Counted from the first letter of the stretch, positions 9,656 to 19,660 are shown. The stretch: 64,000 nt of DNA from Locusta migratoria (GCA_026315105.1 CM048748.1:478543150-478607149); one strand, 5' to 3'. Made by a program: numbers and translations. Notes: generated from the sequence alone by a model not told the origin.

Positions 9656-11829
9656 AAGGAGCTGTAAGAAACAAGCCAAAGCGGCGATCCTGTCCTCCAA
9701 AGAAGATCTTTCGCTTTCAGATTATCGGTAGATGAATAGTCAGATCTCACGTTTGGTCGAATTCTCGCGATCTTCCATTTTCACTCAAAAAATATGTTTT
9801 TCACGAGTTTCAACCAGGTCTGTTATTTCGCTATCTGTTTTACAAACTTTTAAAACATTTTAATATGATTTCTGTAAGAAAAGTGGTATCTCGAAAAGGT
9901 AATGAGCAACTTATTTACAACAATCAGTTTAAATAAATCAGAACAATATTGTGTAAATTGAAAGTGTGTTTTGATGTAAGAAACTACTACATCAAACCAG
10001 AATGTCATTGAACGGTAAAAACATCATACTCTGGTACAAGTATGTTGCTGGTAATTCTTAGGAATATACGTATAAAGCGCTGTTGCGATGAATAATTCAT
10101 TGAACAAAAGACAAAGAGGTGAACTCATTGGCCTGAAGTTGTTAACTGATTGATGTTACACCATTATGATCTTAAAAGCCAGTAATAAAGCAGTTGAATT
10201 TGAAAGTGATTAAAATGTTGTCGATGTCAAAGAGTTCGTAATAAATCGTCAGTGTTAAAATGGGATAATTGTTCTCTGTCATTTGGAAAGTAACATCATG
10301 GGCATGTACTTTCACAGCTTGAAGTAACTGATTCTGCCTCTGGGCGAAGTTAAGTATTGACATGACCATGCTGCAGCAAGATATTGCTATTGTATTTCGT
10401 GTTACAAATAAACGACGATTGACTCAAATTGCTATGTTATATATTAAATTTTTAATGAATAGTAAAGTCAGTGAGCCAGTCCTTCTATCCACTCCATTTC
10501 GTTCATTTTTGCTTTACATAAAAGGTATTCGTCTACAAATTTGTCATCAAGCAGCAGAATTCCCTTTACTCTGGTCCTGCTTTATGAACACTTAAGCGCG
10601 ACGTATTTCTGTCCTTGCTGAGAATACTTTGATCGATTTGTTTTACGATATCTTCGGTTGTAATTGAGATACGCAGCTGTTTTTGGCCTAAAAACGCTTA
10701 GCGGATCCAGCTTTTAAATGCGTGCATTGATTGATTCTGATGAAAGCTGTGAGTACACCCATGCACGGTTCTAACTAAGGTGGTCCATTCGCATTAGCCT
10801 TAGAGCAGTCGGCAGAACGAGATCTATGATTGGGGCGTTTAAATACTTACGCCAATCGATTCGGAAGTCAGGTATGAGTGCACATTCAACTTGGTTTCCG
10901 GTTTTTAAACATTTTTGTCATTGAAACAGCAGTCGTGTCTGCGGTTCTAATTAAGGTACAGAGCTCGTTTTGCTCTAACCCCTCAAGCATGTGCGCGATG
11001 CAATATGAAGACATTCAATTATTTGCATGGACTACAAAAATATACGAACGTTTTTGTCTTTGCATGCTGTCGATTTTCAAAAGTTGTGTGCAATAACAGG
11101 GCTGACTGAAGATGAAGTTATGTGAATTTTGATATTCGGTTGTAATAAGGAAGGCGAGTTTTTGTTGTCTTCTGATGCATAGGGTATTCTGCCATGGTTT
11201 GGGCATTCTCAATGTCAAAAATTATTGTAAGCAATTAATTTTTATAGCTTGATTAAAATTCTTTGTGACTAAAGCAGTTTACGTATTAAATCCTTGTATT
11301 TGTAGTGTTAACGCTATGTCAGTTTTTTTTCTTCTACTGACTCACCAGACACAGCATTTACAGCACAGGTGGGACATGCGCAGTAGGTAGGTGTCCCCCT
11401 GCAGGTAACGCAGTATCTCGCTTGACAGACTAAAAACATCCAGCGTAACAATACCTCACGTATTTCCACTTCACGTGTTTGACCACTAATGGTGCTAAGT
11501 ATACGTCCGGGTCATCTAGTTGTGTTTTATTATTGTTTGGCCAACTATTGTGTATGCCTGTTATAACGTGAAACCTCAATATTCTTCCCTTAGTTTCCAG
11601 TTTACAAGCAAACAGAGCGAAATTGGAAAAAGGGTTTCCTTACCAGCAGACCGCAGTTTCAATCGTTTAACCGCGCTATTCTATATGTGGATGCAGTGTT
11701 TTAAGAGTGTTCTTTTTTCTTTTATTTTCGAAAAAGAGATAACAAAAACAAACAAAAAACAGATCATGTGCGGGATTTTCTGCTTTCTCGGACAGAAAAA
11801 GGGGGGGAAAACGCAAAAAGGCGAAAGCT
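9656..11829. other. Unassigned interval
   Basis: About 2.2 kb of AT-rich DNA with only short, domain-less ORFs on either strand. No repeat or RNA gene was recognised. Confidence 0.4.
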
Positions 11830-12060
11830 GTCTCTTTCGGGGTGCGCTGCACCTGCGTGACAGGCGGATTAGAGGCGCGCCCAGGGCGGACAATGCATCA
11901 ACGTCGGCCGGCATTAGAGGCCTCAGCAGTTGGCCAGCCTGCCTGTCCGGAGACCGGCGCGCCGCACTGTGCGAGAACCAGGCAGTCCACTGCCACTGGC
12001 CAGCGGCTGCACGCCGCCTACTGCCGCGTACACCTGCCACTCACTCGATGGCAAGCAGCA
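11830..12060. other. CpG-rich block
   Basis: GC-rich sequence with CpG clustering (GGCGCGCC, GACCGGCGCGCCGC, CGCCGCCTACTGCCGCG) immediately upstream of a SINE. A 219-codon frame spans it but shows no domain and changes composition at the block edge, so I do not call it a gene. Confidence 0.35.
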
Positions 12061-12198
12061 CAATTACAAGTGTCTCTTTCTCTAATCTCCGTAAACTGCC
12101 TCCCATCGTCAAAGTACCTACAGTCGTCCCCTGTAGTGATGAAAAAGCGTGGTGTCCAAGGAAGTCGTCTTCAGGCTAAGGAACACGTCAAACGGCAA

Positions 12199-12392
12199 AG
12201 GTCGCGATGCAGCGAGCGAGTGTTCCGAGGCGCCTAGTTACGGAGCGTGCCGCTTTTCCCCGTCGGAGGTTCGAGTCCTCCCTCGGGCGCGGGTTTATTT
12301 GTTGTCCTCAGCATAAGTCAGTTTGTAAGCCTAGGAACTGATGACCGGAGTAGTTAACTCCCAAAGATTAATAAACATCTGAACACCATTTC
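12199..12392 (+). mobile_element. SINE family B, diverged
   Basis: B box GGAGGTTCGAGTCCTCC, then CGGGCGCGGGTTTATTTG, GTTTGTAAGC, GGAACTGATGACC and AACATCTGAAC. The head is mutated (GAGCGAGTGTTCCGAGGCGCC). Confidence 0.82.
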
Positions 12393-12431
12393 AAACAGCA
12401 AGGGACAAGAACCAAATAACTAATATACATG

Positions 12432-12741
12432 AAACTTCCTGGCAGATTAAAATTGTGTGCCGGAACCGGGACTCGAAACTGGGACCTTTGCCTTTGGCGG
12501 GCAAGGCACTACCGACTGTGCTATCCCGACACTACTCCCGATGCCGCCTCACAACTTCACTTCCGCCAGAAGTTGTGAGGCGGCATCGTGAGTAGTGTCG
12601 GGATAGCACAGTCGGTAGTGCGTTTGCCCGCGAAAGGCAAAGGTCCTAGGTTCGAGTCCCGGTTCCGGCACACAATTTTAATCTGCCAGGAAGTTTCATA
12701 TCAGTGCACACTCCGCTGCAGAGTGAAAGTTTCATTCTGGA
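12432..12741. mobile_element. Fold-back SINE family (E), complete inverted copy with target duplication
   Basis: Two near-identical 127-bp arms (12431-12557 and 12571-12697) are inverted around a 13-bp spacer. Each arm carries a tRNA-like head with B box (GGTTCGAGTCCCGG on the right arm). The right arm continues into a 44-bp tail with GTGCACACTCCGCTGCAG and TTTCATTCTGG. The whole unit is flanked by AACTAATATACATG at 12418-12431 and 12742-12755 (the last G may belong to the element), so the inverted structure inserted as one piece. The transcript would form a long hairpin. Confidence 0.9.
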
Positions 12742-12943
12742 AACTAATATACATGTTCAACGAAAGGATCATTGCCCGTCATTTTCGTTAGTGGGGAGAG
12801 GTGGGCAAGTTTGGGGTACTTAGTCTTGCGGTAATTAGTTTCAAACCTACGAGTCTGATTACTGTGGGCAAGGTGGAGCTGGAAATTTGTGCCTGACGGG
12901 AGGCGTGCTTACAAAGTCCTTGCAGGTGCGGTATCACTGTGTC

Positions 12944-13075
12944 CCCACTGGTGTAGTGGTCAGCGCAACTGCCTAGAAAGCAGGAGACCCAGGTTCGAAT
13001 CCCGACTGGGTACACGTTTTCAGCTTTGCCCAATCGCAATTGATGTTACATATATTCTGTAAATATGAATGTTTC
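12944..13075 (+). mobile_element. tRNA-derived SINE, family F
   Basis: The head contains TGGTGTAGTGGTCAGCGC (A box), GCCTAGAAAGCAGGAGACC and CAGGTTCGAATCCCGA (B box), followed by an AT-rich tail with ATTGATGTTACATATA. The T-stem is mispaired and there is no clean acceptor stem, so I treat it as a SINE and not a working tRNA gene. Confidence 0.6.
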
Positions 13076-13135
13076 GTGGGACACAGAATCTGAATTAGAC
13101 TGAGTGACTATTCCTAGACGCCACAATCGCTAGTG

Positions 13136-13215
13136 TTGCGGTTGTCTAGTGGTTAAGACGTCTGCCTAGGTACCCGGAGGTCCGGCGTCGTTTCCCGACC
13201 GCGGCATTAATTTTA
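13136..13215 (+). mobile_element. tRNA-like repeat, family G
   Basis: GCGGTTGTCTAGTGGTTAAG, ACGTCTGCCTAGGTACCCGG and CGTCGTTTCCCGACCGC form tRNA-like A, anticodon and B regions. The B box is degenerate (TCGTTTCC for TTCGATTCC). No 3' boundary is identified. Confidence 0.5.
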
Positions 13216-13299
13216 ATTCAGTGCTTCGCCTTTAAATAAAATGTCTTCCTTGTAAGTCGGTGTGTGTAAGATCCAGAAATGTAAACACAGCTAAAATTT

Positions 13300-13780
13300 C
13301 TGTAGCTCCTCGCGCATTCGTCCCTCCTGCCGGTCCTACTCATTAGAGTATTAATTCCAGTTGGGGTTTAATAAAAGTGGAGTCTTGCCGGATCCGCCAG
13401 GTGGCTCTCCGGAATCGATGAATGGGCCGGCGAAGGGGCGGGCGCGCCAGCCACCTGGTGTGGGGCTCTCATTAGCTTTCCAGGCGCCCGCCTCCCCCAC
13501 CCCTCTGCTACCTGCTACCTGCTACCTGCTCGCCGCTTAAAATACGGCGCCGCCGCAGCCGGGGGTGGAGAAATATGGCGCCGCCCGCCGCTTTGCGCCC
13601 CCTCCCCCACCCCCGCCCCGGCAGGTAACGTGAGCGCCGTATTACCCAAAGCGCCCCCACTTGCGTCTCGAGAGCGGCGAATCCTGCGCCAAGCAGCTCG
13701 TCACCGCGCAGGATTCGCAACAAACTCGCCACTGTGAATACCGCGTTCAGACTCTCTTTTTTTCTTTCTACTTTTCCCAT
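13300..13780. other. CpG-rich block with (CTACCTG)n
   Basis: GC-rich DNA containing ATTAATTCC, TTTAATAAAAG, CATTAGC and TTAAAATACGG islands, a short CTACCTG tandem at about 13507-13530, and an inverted pair CCAGGTGGC/GCCACCTGG near 13398 and 13450. No exon structure was recognised. Confidence 0.4.
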
Positions 13781-14046
13781 TGGCAGTATAAAGCAGTGTC
13801 TGTGTGTTTATGTTGCATGATATTTTTGCGCACTCGACCTTCGTACATTTTCATTGCCACATTATTTACTTGTGAGATCAGATACTGAAGTTTCATTCGT
13901 GTGGCCTTTATTAAACGGGCCTATATGTGACTTAAAACACGTCAAAACATCAATTCACCTAGCGTGACGTGACGAAGAAGCTGGTTTCAAAGAAATCCGA
14001 TACAGCACAGTTTTCGTAACTAAATCTCCACTTTGCATACGCCATC

Positions 14047-14049
<3 letters not shown>

Positions 14050-14114
<65 letters not shown>
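14050..14114. repeat. (CT)n microsatellite
   Basis: An uninterrupted run of TC dinucleotides. It produces a spurious Arg/Glu-repeat ORF on the minus strand. Confidence 0.97.
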
Positions 14115-14116
<2 letters not shown>

Positions 14117-14353
14117 CCTCATATTCTTACTTTTTCCTTTCTTGTTTATTTTCATTTATTTACTTACTTTTCCCCCCAAAGTTAGTGTAAAGAGCCGTTG
14201 ACTGTTAGAGGACCCATAGGTCTCTCGGTATTGAACAAACCGACCTGGGATCTAAGCAGGTGACACGTGCATACAATGCTTAAAACTGTTGGTGGGTCAC
14301 GTGACATATCGTACACAATATACACACGGTAATGTGCTGTATTCAGATATTGG

Positions 14354-14525
14354 GTAAGGCGCCTCGCTGAGGAGCGCGCGGTTGTTCGCCGTCGAAGGTT
14401 CGAGTCCTCCCTGGGGCATGGGTGTGTGTGTTGTCATTAGGTTAGTTTACCTAGTAGTTTGTAAGCTACGGACTGATGACCACACAGTTTGGTCCGATAG
14501 ATTTACAAACATCTGAACATTTTTG
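14354..14525 (+). mobile_element. SINE family B, 5'-truncated
   Basis: Starts within the head at AAGGCGCCTCGCTGAGGAGC and runs through GGTTCGAGTCCTCCC, GGGGCATGGGTG and GTTTGTAAGCTACGG to ACATCTGAACATTTT. Flanks TCAGATATTG and TCAAATATTG are a plausible mutated target duplication. Confidence 0.85.
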
Positions 14526-14775
14526 AATATCAAATATTGATTTCAATAGTAATTTGTGTGTGGTAGGGTACGATATTTTGGTGTCTCATCTGTTTACTTC
14601 AAGTTTACACGGCATTTACTTAGAGCGAGGTACCGCAGGGCTGCCATACTAGTCAAAATGTCGTTCTCGTTTCCCTCAAAGCAGGTGCGAGATCGTTTCG
14701 GACGGCCAGTACAGTTGCACACCTGCTTGCCACGGCGAATACGAAGTCATCATTCACCTCTTGAGGGATATTTGG

Positions 14776-14982
14776 CGGCCGCGGCGGAGCGGCCGAGCGG
14801 CGGAGCGCATTGAGGCGCCATGCTACCATTCGAGAGGCTGTTACCCGTCCGGGGTTCGAATCCTCCTCGGGCATGGGTGTTTGTGTCGTCTTTAGTAAAA
14901 GTTAGTTCATAAGTAGTTTGTACGTTTAGGGACTGATAACCCCGTAGTTAAGTCCCTTAAGCTTATAAAACATTTGAACATT
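14776..14982 (+). mobile_element. SINE family A, diverged, inside the Tc1 pseudogene
   Basis: Head GCGGAGCGGCCGAGCGG, B box GGGGTTCGAATCCTCC, tail GGGACTGATAACCCCGTAG ... ACATTTGAACATTTT. It is flanked directly by two related Tc1 segments (see findings). Confidence 0.85.
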
Positions 14983-15255
14983 TTGGATATCTAGCATGGC
15001 TAGTATAAGGTCATCACTCAGCTCTTGAGGGTTATTTGGCCATTCTTCCACGGGTGCAATATCCAGCTCGGCAACCGTTGTGCAAGGTGCTGATTTCGCT
15101 ACAGTGTGTCTGCCAATAGCAGCCCAGCATGCTCCAGCGAGCTTAAGTCCGTCGAACAAGCTGGCCATTCCATTCGTTCAGTTCAGTTAGCTTCAAACAC
15201 GTCGTCTACCAGTGCAGCTACGTGAGGACGAGCGTTGTCGTGACCCATGTAAAGC

Positions 15256-15545
15256 AGTCACTATCCGAAAACTGGTTCGAACACCACAGTGCTTTACTAG
15301 GCATGGTATGCCGTTGCCTTCCTCCGACCTTCGAACTGACTTACGCAGCCAGTTATAGGCGGATCTACAGTTTAACGTGGGTTCCGAACCACGGTGCTAC
15401 TCGGTATTTTTCACATGAGCAATACTGCCATAGGTGAAAAAGTGGAAAGTGATAGATAAAAGTCGTAGGACCTGGCGGGGATCGAACCTGCGACCTTCGG
15501 ATTCGTAGTCTGGCACTCTACCACTGTGCAACCGAGGCGCACCGA
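15256..15545 (-). mobile_element. tRNA-derived SINE inside the Tc1 pseudogene
   Basis: The minus strand starts GGTGCGCCTCGGTTGCAC with AGTGGTAGAGTGCC (A box) and GCAGGTTCGATCCCCGCC (B box). A body follows with GGAGGAAGGCAACGGC and GTGTTCGAACCAG. It separates YVFLI from GHDNARPH of the transposase, so it inserted into the coding part. No clear target duplication was found. Confidence 0.7.
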
Positions 15546-16206
15546 TAAGAAACACATATCCTATGCAATCAGCGTAGGGCTCGATAAAACTTGGAGGGAT
15601 CTCGTCTCTACAGCTCTGACCAGTCAGAGCGCTATTCTGAACGACGTAGAGGTCCGTACGCCCGCCAATACTGACTGTTGCCCACACCATTCGTGCACCT
15701 CCATGATATGGCGATGTTTCCTGCACATAAGCAGCATTTTTCCGAGTTCCGCGTTCTCTCCAGGTAAGGGAACAACGATTGTCGGGTTGAACACAAAATC
15801 TTGGCTCATCTGTGACCAGAACCGGGCGCCAACCCTGACGTTCTTCCGTCCAGCTTCTGCCGGTTAAACTCCGTGCGTAGATGCGTAGATGCCACATTAC
15901 AGAAGGGGCTTTCGGAATGTTTGTGTCGATATTGCGCGTCCAGTTGCTACCTGCAGGATGCGTTGGTGTCTGCTGTCTCGACGGGCTGTGAACCGGAGTC
16001 GTCTCTTGCTGATGTGGGCCTTGCCTTCTTTTAACTGTTCCAGAAGTCTGTAATCGCGTCCAGGACCTGGAAATTACCCTTTGGGGCACTCCAATAGCTG
16101 CAGCCCCCCCCCCCCCCCCCCCACTCCCGCTTCCGACCTCCCTACGGCTCACTGTGTCATAGCTTTCAGTAAGTCACTTTGTTGTTTCATTGCACTACCT
16201 GCTCAC

Positions 16207-16224
16207 TGTTGCGGGTTAACTTTT
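16207..16224 (+). repeat. 5' LTR, left part (18 bp) cut off by LINE insertion
   Basis: TGTTGCGGGTTAACTTTT is identical to the first 18 bp of the 3' LTR at 25117. The next three bases of the LTR (GAT) are missing, and the rest resumes at 19511 after the LINE. Confidence 0.93.
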
Positions 16225-19200
16225 CATGAACCACAGACATTGCCGAGGTGGGGTGGCTTGCGTGCCTCAACGATGCAGATAGCCGTGCCGTAGGTGCAAC
16301 CACAGCGGAGGGGTATCTGTGGAGAGGCCAGACAAACGTGTGGTTCCTGAAGAGGGGCAGCAGCCTTTTCAGTAGTTATAGGGGCAACAGTCTGGATGAT
16401 TGACTGAGCTGGCCTTGTAACATCAGCTAATGTGGCTTTGCCACAAGGTTACTGCGAACGGCTGAAAGCAAGGGGAAACTACAGCCGTTACTTTTCCCGA
16501 GGACATGCAGCTCTACTGTATGAAAACATGATGATGGCATCCTCTCGGGTAAAATATTCCGGAGGTAAAATAGTCCCCCATTCGGATCTCCGGGCGGGGA
16601 CTACTCAGGAGGATGTTATCATCAGGAAAGACAATACTGGCATTCTACGGATCGGAGCGTGGAATGTTAGATCCCTTAATAGGGTAGGAAAATTAGAAAA
16701 TTTAAAAAGGGAAATGGATAGGTTGAAGTTAGATATAGTGGGGATTAGTGAAGTTCGGTGGCAGGATGAACAGGATTTCTGGTCAGGTGAGTACAGGATT
16801 ATAAATACAAAAGCAGTTGGGGGTATCACAGGAGTAGGACTGATAATGAATAAGAAAATAGGAATGCGGGTAAACTACTATAAGCAGCACAGTGATCGCA
16901 TTATCATTGTCAAGATAGATACGAAGCCAACACCGACAACAGTAGTACAGGTTTATATGCCAACTAGCTCTGCTGATGATGAGGAGATCGAAGAAATATA
17001 TGAGGAGGTAAAGGAAATTATTCAGACAGTTAAGGGAGAGGAAAACTTAATTGTAATGGGAGACTTGAATTCGGTAGTAGGAAAAGGAAGAGAAGGAAAA
17101 ATAGTAGGTGAATATGGACTGGGCAGAAGGAATGAAAGAGGAAGTCGCCTGGTAGAATTTTGCACGGAACATGATTTAATTGTAACAAACACGTGGTTTA
17201 AGAATCACAAAAGAAGGTTGTATACTTGGAAGAGACCAGGAGACACCGGAAGGTATCAGATAGATTTTATAATGGTAAAACATAGATTCCGGAACCAGGT
17301 TATAAACTGCAAGACATACCCAGGGGCAGATATAGACTCTGACCATAACTTGTTAGTCATGAACTGTAGGCTGAAACTGAAAAAACTGCAGAAAGGTAGG
17401 AAAATAAGGAGATGGGACCTAGATAAATTGAAGGAACGTGAAGTTCTGGAGAATTTCAGAGGGAGATTTAGGCAACAATTGACAGAAACAGGGGGAAATA
17501 AAACAGTAGAAGAGGAATGGGTAGCATTGAGAGATGAAATAGTGAAGGCAGCGGAGGACAAAATAGGTAGAAAGGCAAGACCAACAAAAAATCCTTGGAT
17601 AACACAGGAAATACTAAATTTAATTGATGAAAGGAGAAAATATAAAAATGCAGTAAATGAAACAAGCAAAATGGAGTACAGACGACTAAAAAATGAGATT
17701 GACAGGAAATGCAAAATGGCTAAGCAGGAGTGGCTAGAAGCCAAATGCAAATCTGTAGAAGAATGTATAAGAAGGGGGAAAATAGATACCGCCTACAGAA
17801 AAATAAAAGACACATTTGGGGACAAGAAAAGTAATTCTACGAATATCAAGAACTCAGATGGGAAACCAGTTCTCAGCAAAGAAGGGAAAGCTGAAAGGTG
17901 GAAAGAGTACATAGAGCAGCTCTACAAAGGAAATGAACTTAGAGACGATGTTGTAGGAAGGGAAGAGGAAGTAGATCAAGATGAAATAGGAGATACTATA
18001 CTGAGAGATGAATTTGAGAGAGCCCTGAAAGACCTAGGTCGGAACAAGGCCCCAGGAGTAGATGACATACCCTCAGAGCTACTAAAGTCTCTGGGAGAGC
18101 CAGCCATGACAAAACTATTTGAACTGGTGTGTAGGATGTATGAGACAGGCGAAATACCCTCAGACTTTAAGAAAAATGTAATAATCCCCATTCCAAAGAA
18201 ATCAGGCGCAGACAGGTGTGAAAATTACAGAACCATCAGTTTGATTAGTCATGGTTGCAAAATTTTAACACGAATTATCTACAGGAGAATGGAAAAGCTG
18301 GTAGAAGCTGACCTCGGGGAAGATCAGTTTGGATTCAGGAGGAACGTAGGAACCCGGGAGGCAATACTTACCTTACGTCTTATCTTAGAAGATAGATTAA
18401 GGAAAGGCAAACCTACATTTTTAGCTTTTGTAGATTTGGAGAAAGCATTTGACAATGTTGACTGGACTACACTCTTTCAAATTCTGAAGTCAGCAGGGGT
18501 AAAATACAGGGAAAGGAGAGTTATTTACAATTTGTACAAAAGCCAGACCGCAGTTATTAGACTTGAAGGGCATGAAAGGGAAGCATCAGTTGGGAAGGGA
18601 GTAAGACAGGGTTGTAGCCTTTCTCCGATGTTATTCAATTTGTACATTGAGCAGGCGGTGAAGGAAAGCAAGGAAAATTTTGGAATAGGCATTAAAGTTC
18701 AGGGGGAAGAAATAAAAACATTGCGTTTTGCTGATGACATTGTAATTCTGTCAGAGACAGCGAACGACCTGGAAGAGCAGTTGAATGGAATGGACAGTGT
18801 GTTGAAGAGAGCGTATAAAATGAACATAAACAAGAGCAAAACAAAAATAATGGAATGTAGTCTTAGAAAATCAGGCGATGCCGAAGGAATTAGATTAGGT
18901 AATGAGACAATGAAGGTGGTAGATGAGTTTTGTTACTTGGGTAGTAAAATAACATGCGATGGTCGCAGTACAGAGGATATAAAATGCAGAATGGCAATGG
19001 GAAGAAAAGCATTTTTGAAAAAGAGAAATTTGCTAACATCGAATATTAATTTAAGTGTAAGGAAGTCTTTTCTGAAGGCATTTGTGTGGAGTGTTGCCTT
19101 GTACGGGAGTGAAACATGGACGATAAGCAGTGCGGACAGGAAGAGAATAGAGGCTTTTGAAATGTGGTGTTACAGAAGAATGCTGAAGATTAAGTGGGTA

Positions 19201-19510
19201 GATCACATAACTAATGAAGAGGTACTGAACAAAATTGGCGAGAAAAGGAATTTTTGGCATACCCTGACTAAAAGAAGGGATCGCTTGGTAGGACATATTC
19301 TTAGACATCGAGGATTCGTAAATTTAGCATTGGAGGGAAGTGTGTGGGGTAAAAATCGCAGAGGGAGACCAAGAGACGCGTATAGTAAGCAGATTCAAGT
19401 GGATGTGGGTTGTCGTTCTTATGAGGAGATGAAAAGGCTTGCTCAGGATAGAGTAGGGTGGAAGGCTGCATCAAACCAGTCTCCGGACTGAAGACCATAA
19501 CAACAACAAC
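16225..19510 (+). mobile_element. Full-length RTE-type LINE
   Basis: The 5' region begins CATGAACCACAGACATTGCC. It holds a roughly 200-bp leader (GGGGTGGCTTGCGTGCC, GGGGTATCTGTGGAGAGGCC), one long ORF, a very short 3' UTR (GAAGACCATAAC) and a (CAA)n tail. A single ORF with endonuclease plus RT and a short-repeat tail is typical of the RTE clade. Insertion removed 3 bp of the LTR and left no visible target duplication. Confidence 0.9.
16432..19491 (+). CDS. RTE-type LINE endonuclease/reverse transcriptase, 1019 aa, intact
   Basis: The protein nicks target DNA and reverse-transcribes its own RNA from the nick. The N-terminal APE-like endonuclease shows RIGAWNVRSLN (about residue 74), GISEVRW (104), VYMPTSS (173), GDLNS (210), YQIDFI (275) and SDHNL (303). 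The RT shows KAPGVDDIPSE (540), NYRTISLIS (597), FVDLEKAFDNVDW (666), GVRQGCSLSPMLFN (723) and FADDIVI (766). The C-terminal part has LYGSETW (890) and MWCYRRMLKI. All expected catalytic aspartates, the endonuclease Asn/Glu and the SDH are present, with no stop or frameshift. The start is the first ATG of the frame; the conserved part begins later, so a downstream ATG is possible. Other copies here (31017, 40355, 48640) are decayed. By sequence alone this copy could be active. Confidence 0.93.
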   Translation: MALPQGYCERLKARGNYSRYFSRGHAALLYENMMMASSRVKYSGGKIVPHSDLRAGTTQEDVIIRKDNTGILRIGAWNVRSLNRVGKLENLKREMDRLKLDIVGISEVRWQDEQDFWSGEYRIINTKAVGGITGVGLIMNKKIGMRVNYYKQHSDRIIIVKIDTKPTPTTVVQVYMPTSSADDEEIEEIYEEVKEIIQTVKGEENLIVMGDLNSVVGKGREGKIVGEYGLGRRNERGSRLVEFCTEHDLIVTNTWFKNHKRRLYTWKRPGDTGRYQIDFIMVKHRFRNQVINCKTYPGADIDSDHNLLVMNCRLKLKKLQKGRKIRRWDLDKLKEREVLENFRGRFRQQLTETGGNKTVEEEWVALRDEIVKAAEDKIGRKARPTKNPWITQEILNLIDERRKYKNAVNETSKMEYRRLKNEIDRKCKMAKQEWLEAKCKSVEECIRRGKIDTAYRKIKDTFGDKKSNSTNIKNSDGKPVLSKEGKAERWKEYIEQLYKGNELRDDVVGREEEVDQDEIGDTILRDEFERALKDLGRNKAPGVDDIPSELLKSLGEPAMTKLFELVCRMYETGEIPSDFKKNVIIPIPKKSGADRCENYRTISLISHGCKILTRIIYRRMEKLVEADLGEDQFGFRRNVGTREAILTLRLILEDRLRKGKPTFLAFVDLEKAFDNVDWTTLFQILKSAGVKYRERRVIYNLYKSQTAVIRLEGHEREASVGKGVRQGCSLSPMLFNLYIEQAVKESKENFGIGIKVQGEEIKTLRFADDIVILSETANDLEEQLNGMDSVLKRAYKMNINKSKTKIMECSLRKSGDAEGIRLGNETMKVVDEFCYLGSKITCDGRSTEDIKCRMAMGRKAFLKKRNLLTSNINLSVRKSFLKAFVWSVALYGSETWTISSADRKRIEAFEMWCYRRMLKIKWVDHITNEEVLNKIGEKRNFWHTLTKRRDRLVGHILRHRGFVNLALEGSVWGKNRRGRPRDAYSKQIQVDVGCRSYEEMKRLAQDRVGWKAASNQSPD

Positions 19511-19636
19511 ATATTTATAAATCTTTTATATTCATTGATGTTCCATGATTTATGTTACGTATTCTGTGATGTATTATTCTCTGAAATAAACAGTGGTTGT
19601 TAAGTATTGGAATCACGGTGTTGTGTGTTCGTCATA
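19511..19636 (+). repeat. 5' LTR, right part (126 bp)
   Basis: Identical over all 126 bases to 25138-25263 of the 3' LTR. Contains the polyadenylation hexamer in CTGAAATAAACAG and ends CGTCATA directly before the leader. Confidence 0.95.
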
Positions 19637-19660
19637 TTTGGTGCCGAAACTTGTGAAAAA
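19637..19660 (+). promoter_or_regulatory. Putative tRNA primer-binding site
   Basis: TTTGGTGCCGAAACTTG follows the 5' LTR immediately. TGGTGCCGAAAC-type sequences occupy this position in other LTR elements and pair with a tRNA 3' end to prime minus-strand DNA. Which tRNA is not determined. Confidence 0.65.

Larger units (their letters stand above)
14649..16110 (-). pseudogene. Tc1-like transposase pseudogene interrupted by two SINE-type insertions
   Basis: Read from right to left: a helix-turn-helix part (IGVPQRVISRSWTRLQTSG) near 16085, then VLVTDEPRFC (first catalytic D in altered form), MVWATVSIGGRTDL and YADCIGYVFLI near 15550. After an insertion come GHDNARPHVAALVDDVF (second catalytic D) near 15240 and LDGLKLAGACWAAIGRH, then SDDLILAM near 15010. 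After a second SINE, NIPQEVNDDFVFAVASRC ends near 14650. Tc1 transposases cut and paste at TA sites, but several frameshifts and the insertions rule out a product here. A poly-C run (16104-16122) lies near the N-terminus. The BEL/Pao element inserted about 100 bp upstream of the readable N-terminus. Confidence 0.85.

Noticed and set aside
11520..12179. 219-codon plus-strand ORF
   Set aside because: Composition switches from AT-rich to CpG-rich partway through, no domain is visible, and an equally long frame exists on the other strand.
12944..13015. Functional tRNA gene
   Set aside because: A and B boxes are present but the T-stem is mispaired, the acceptor stem is poor and a SINE-like tail follows.
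13955..14155. Arg/Glu-repeat protein
   Set aside because: Translation of a (CT)n microsatellite.
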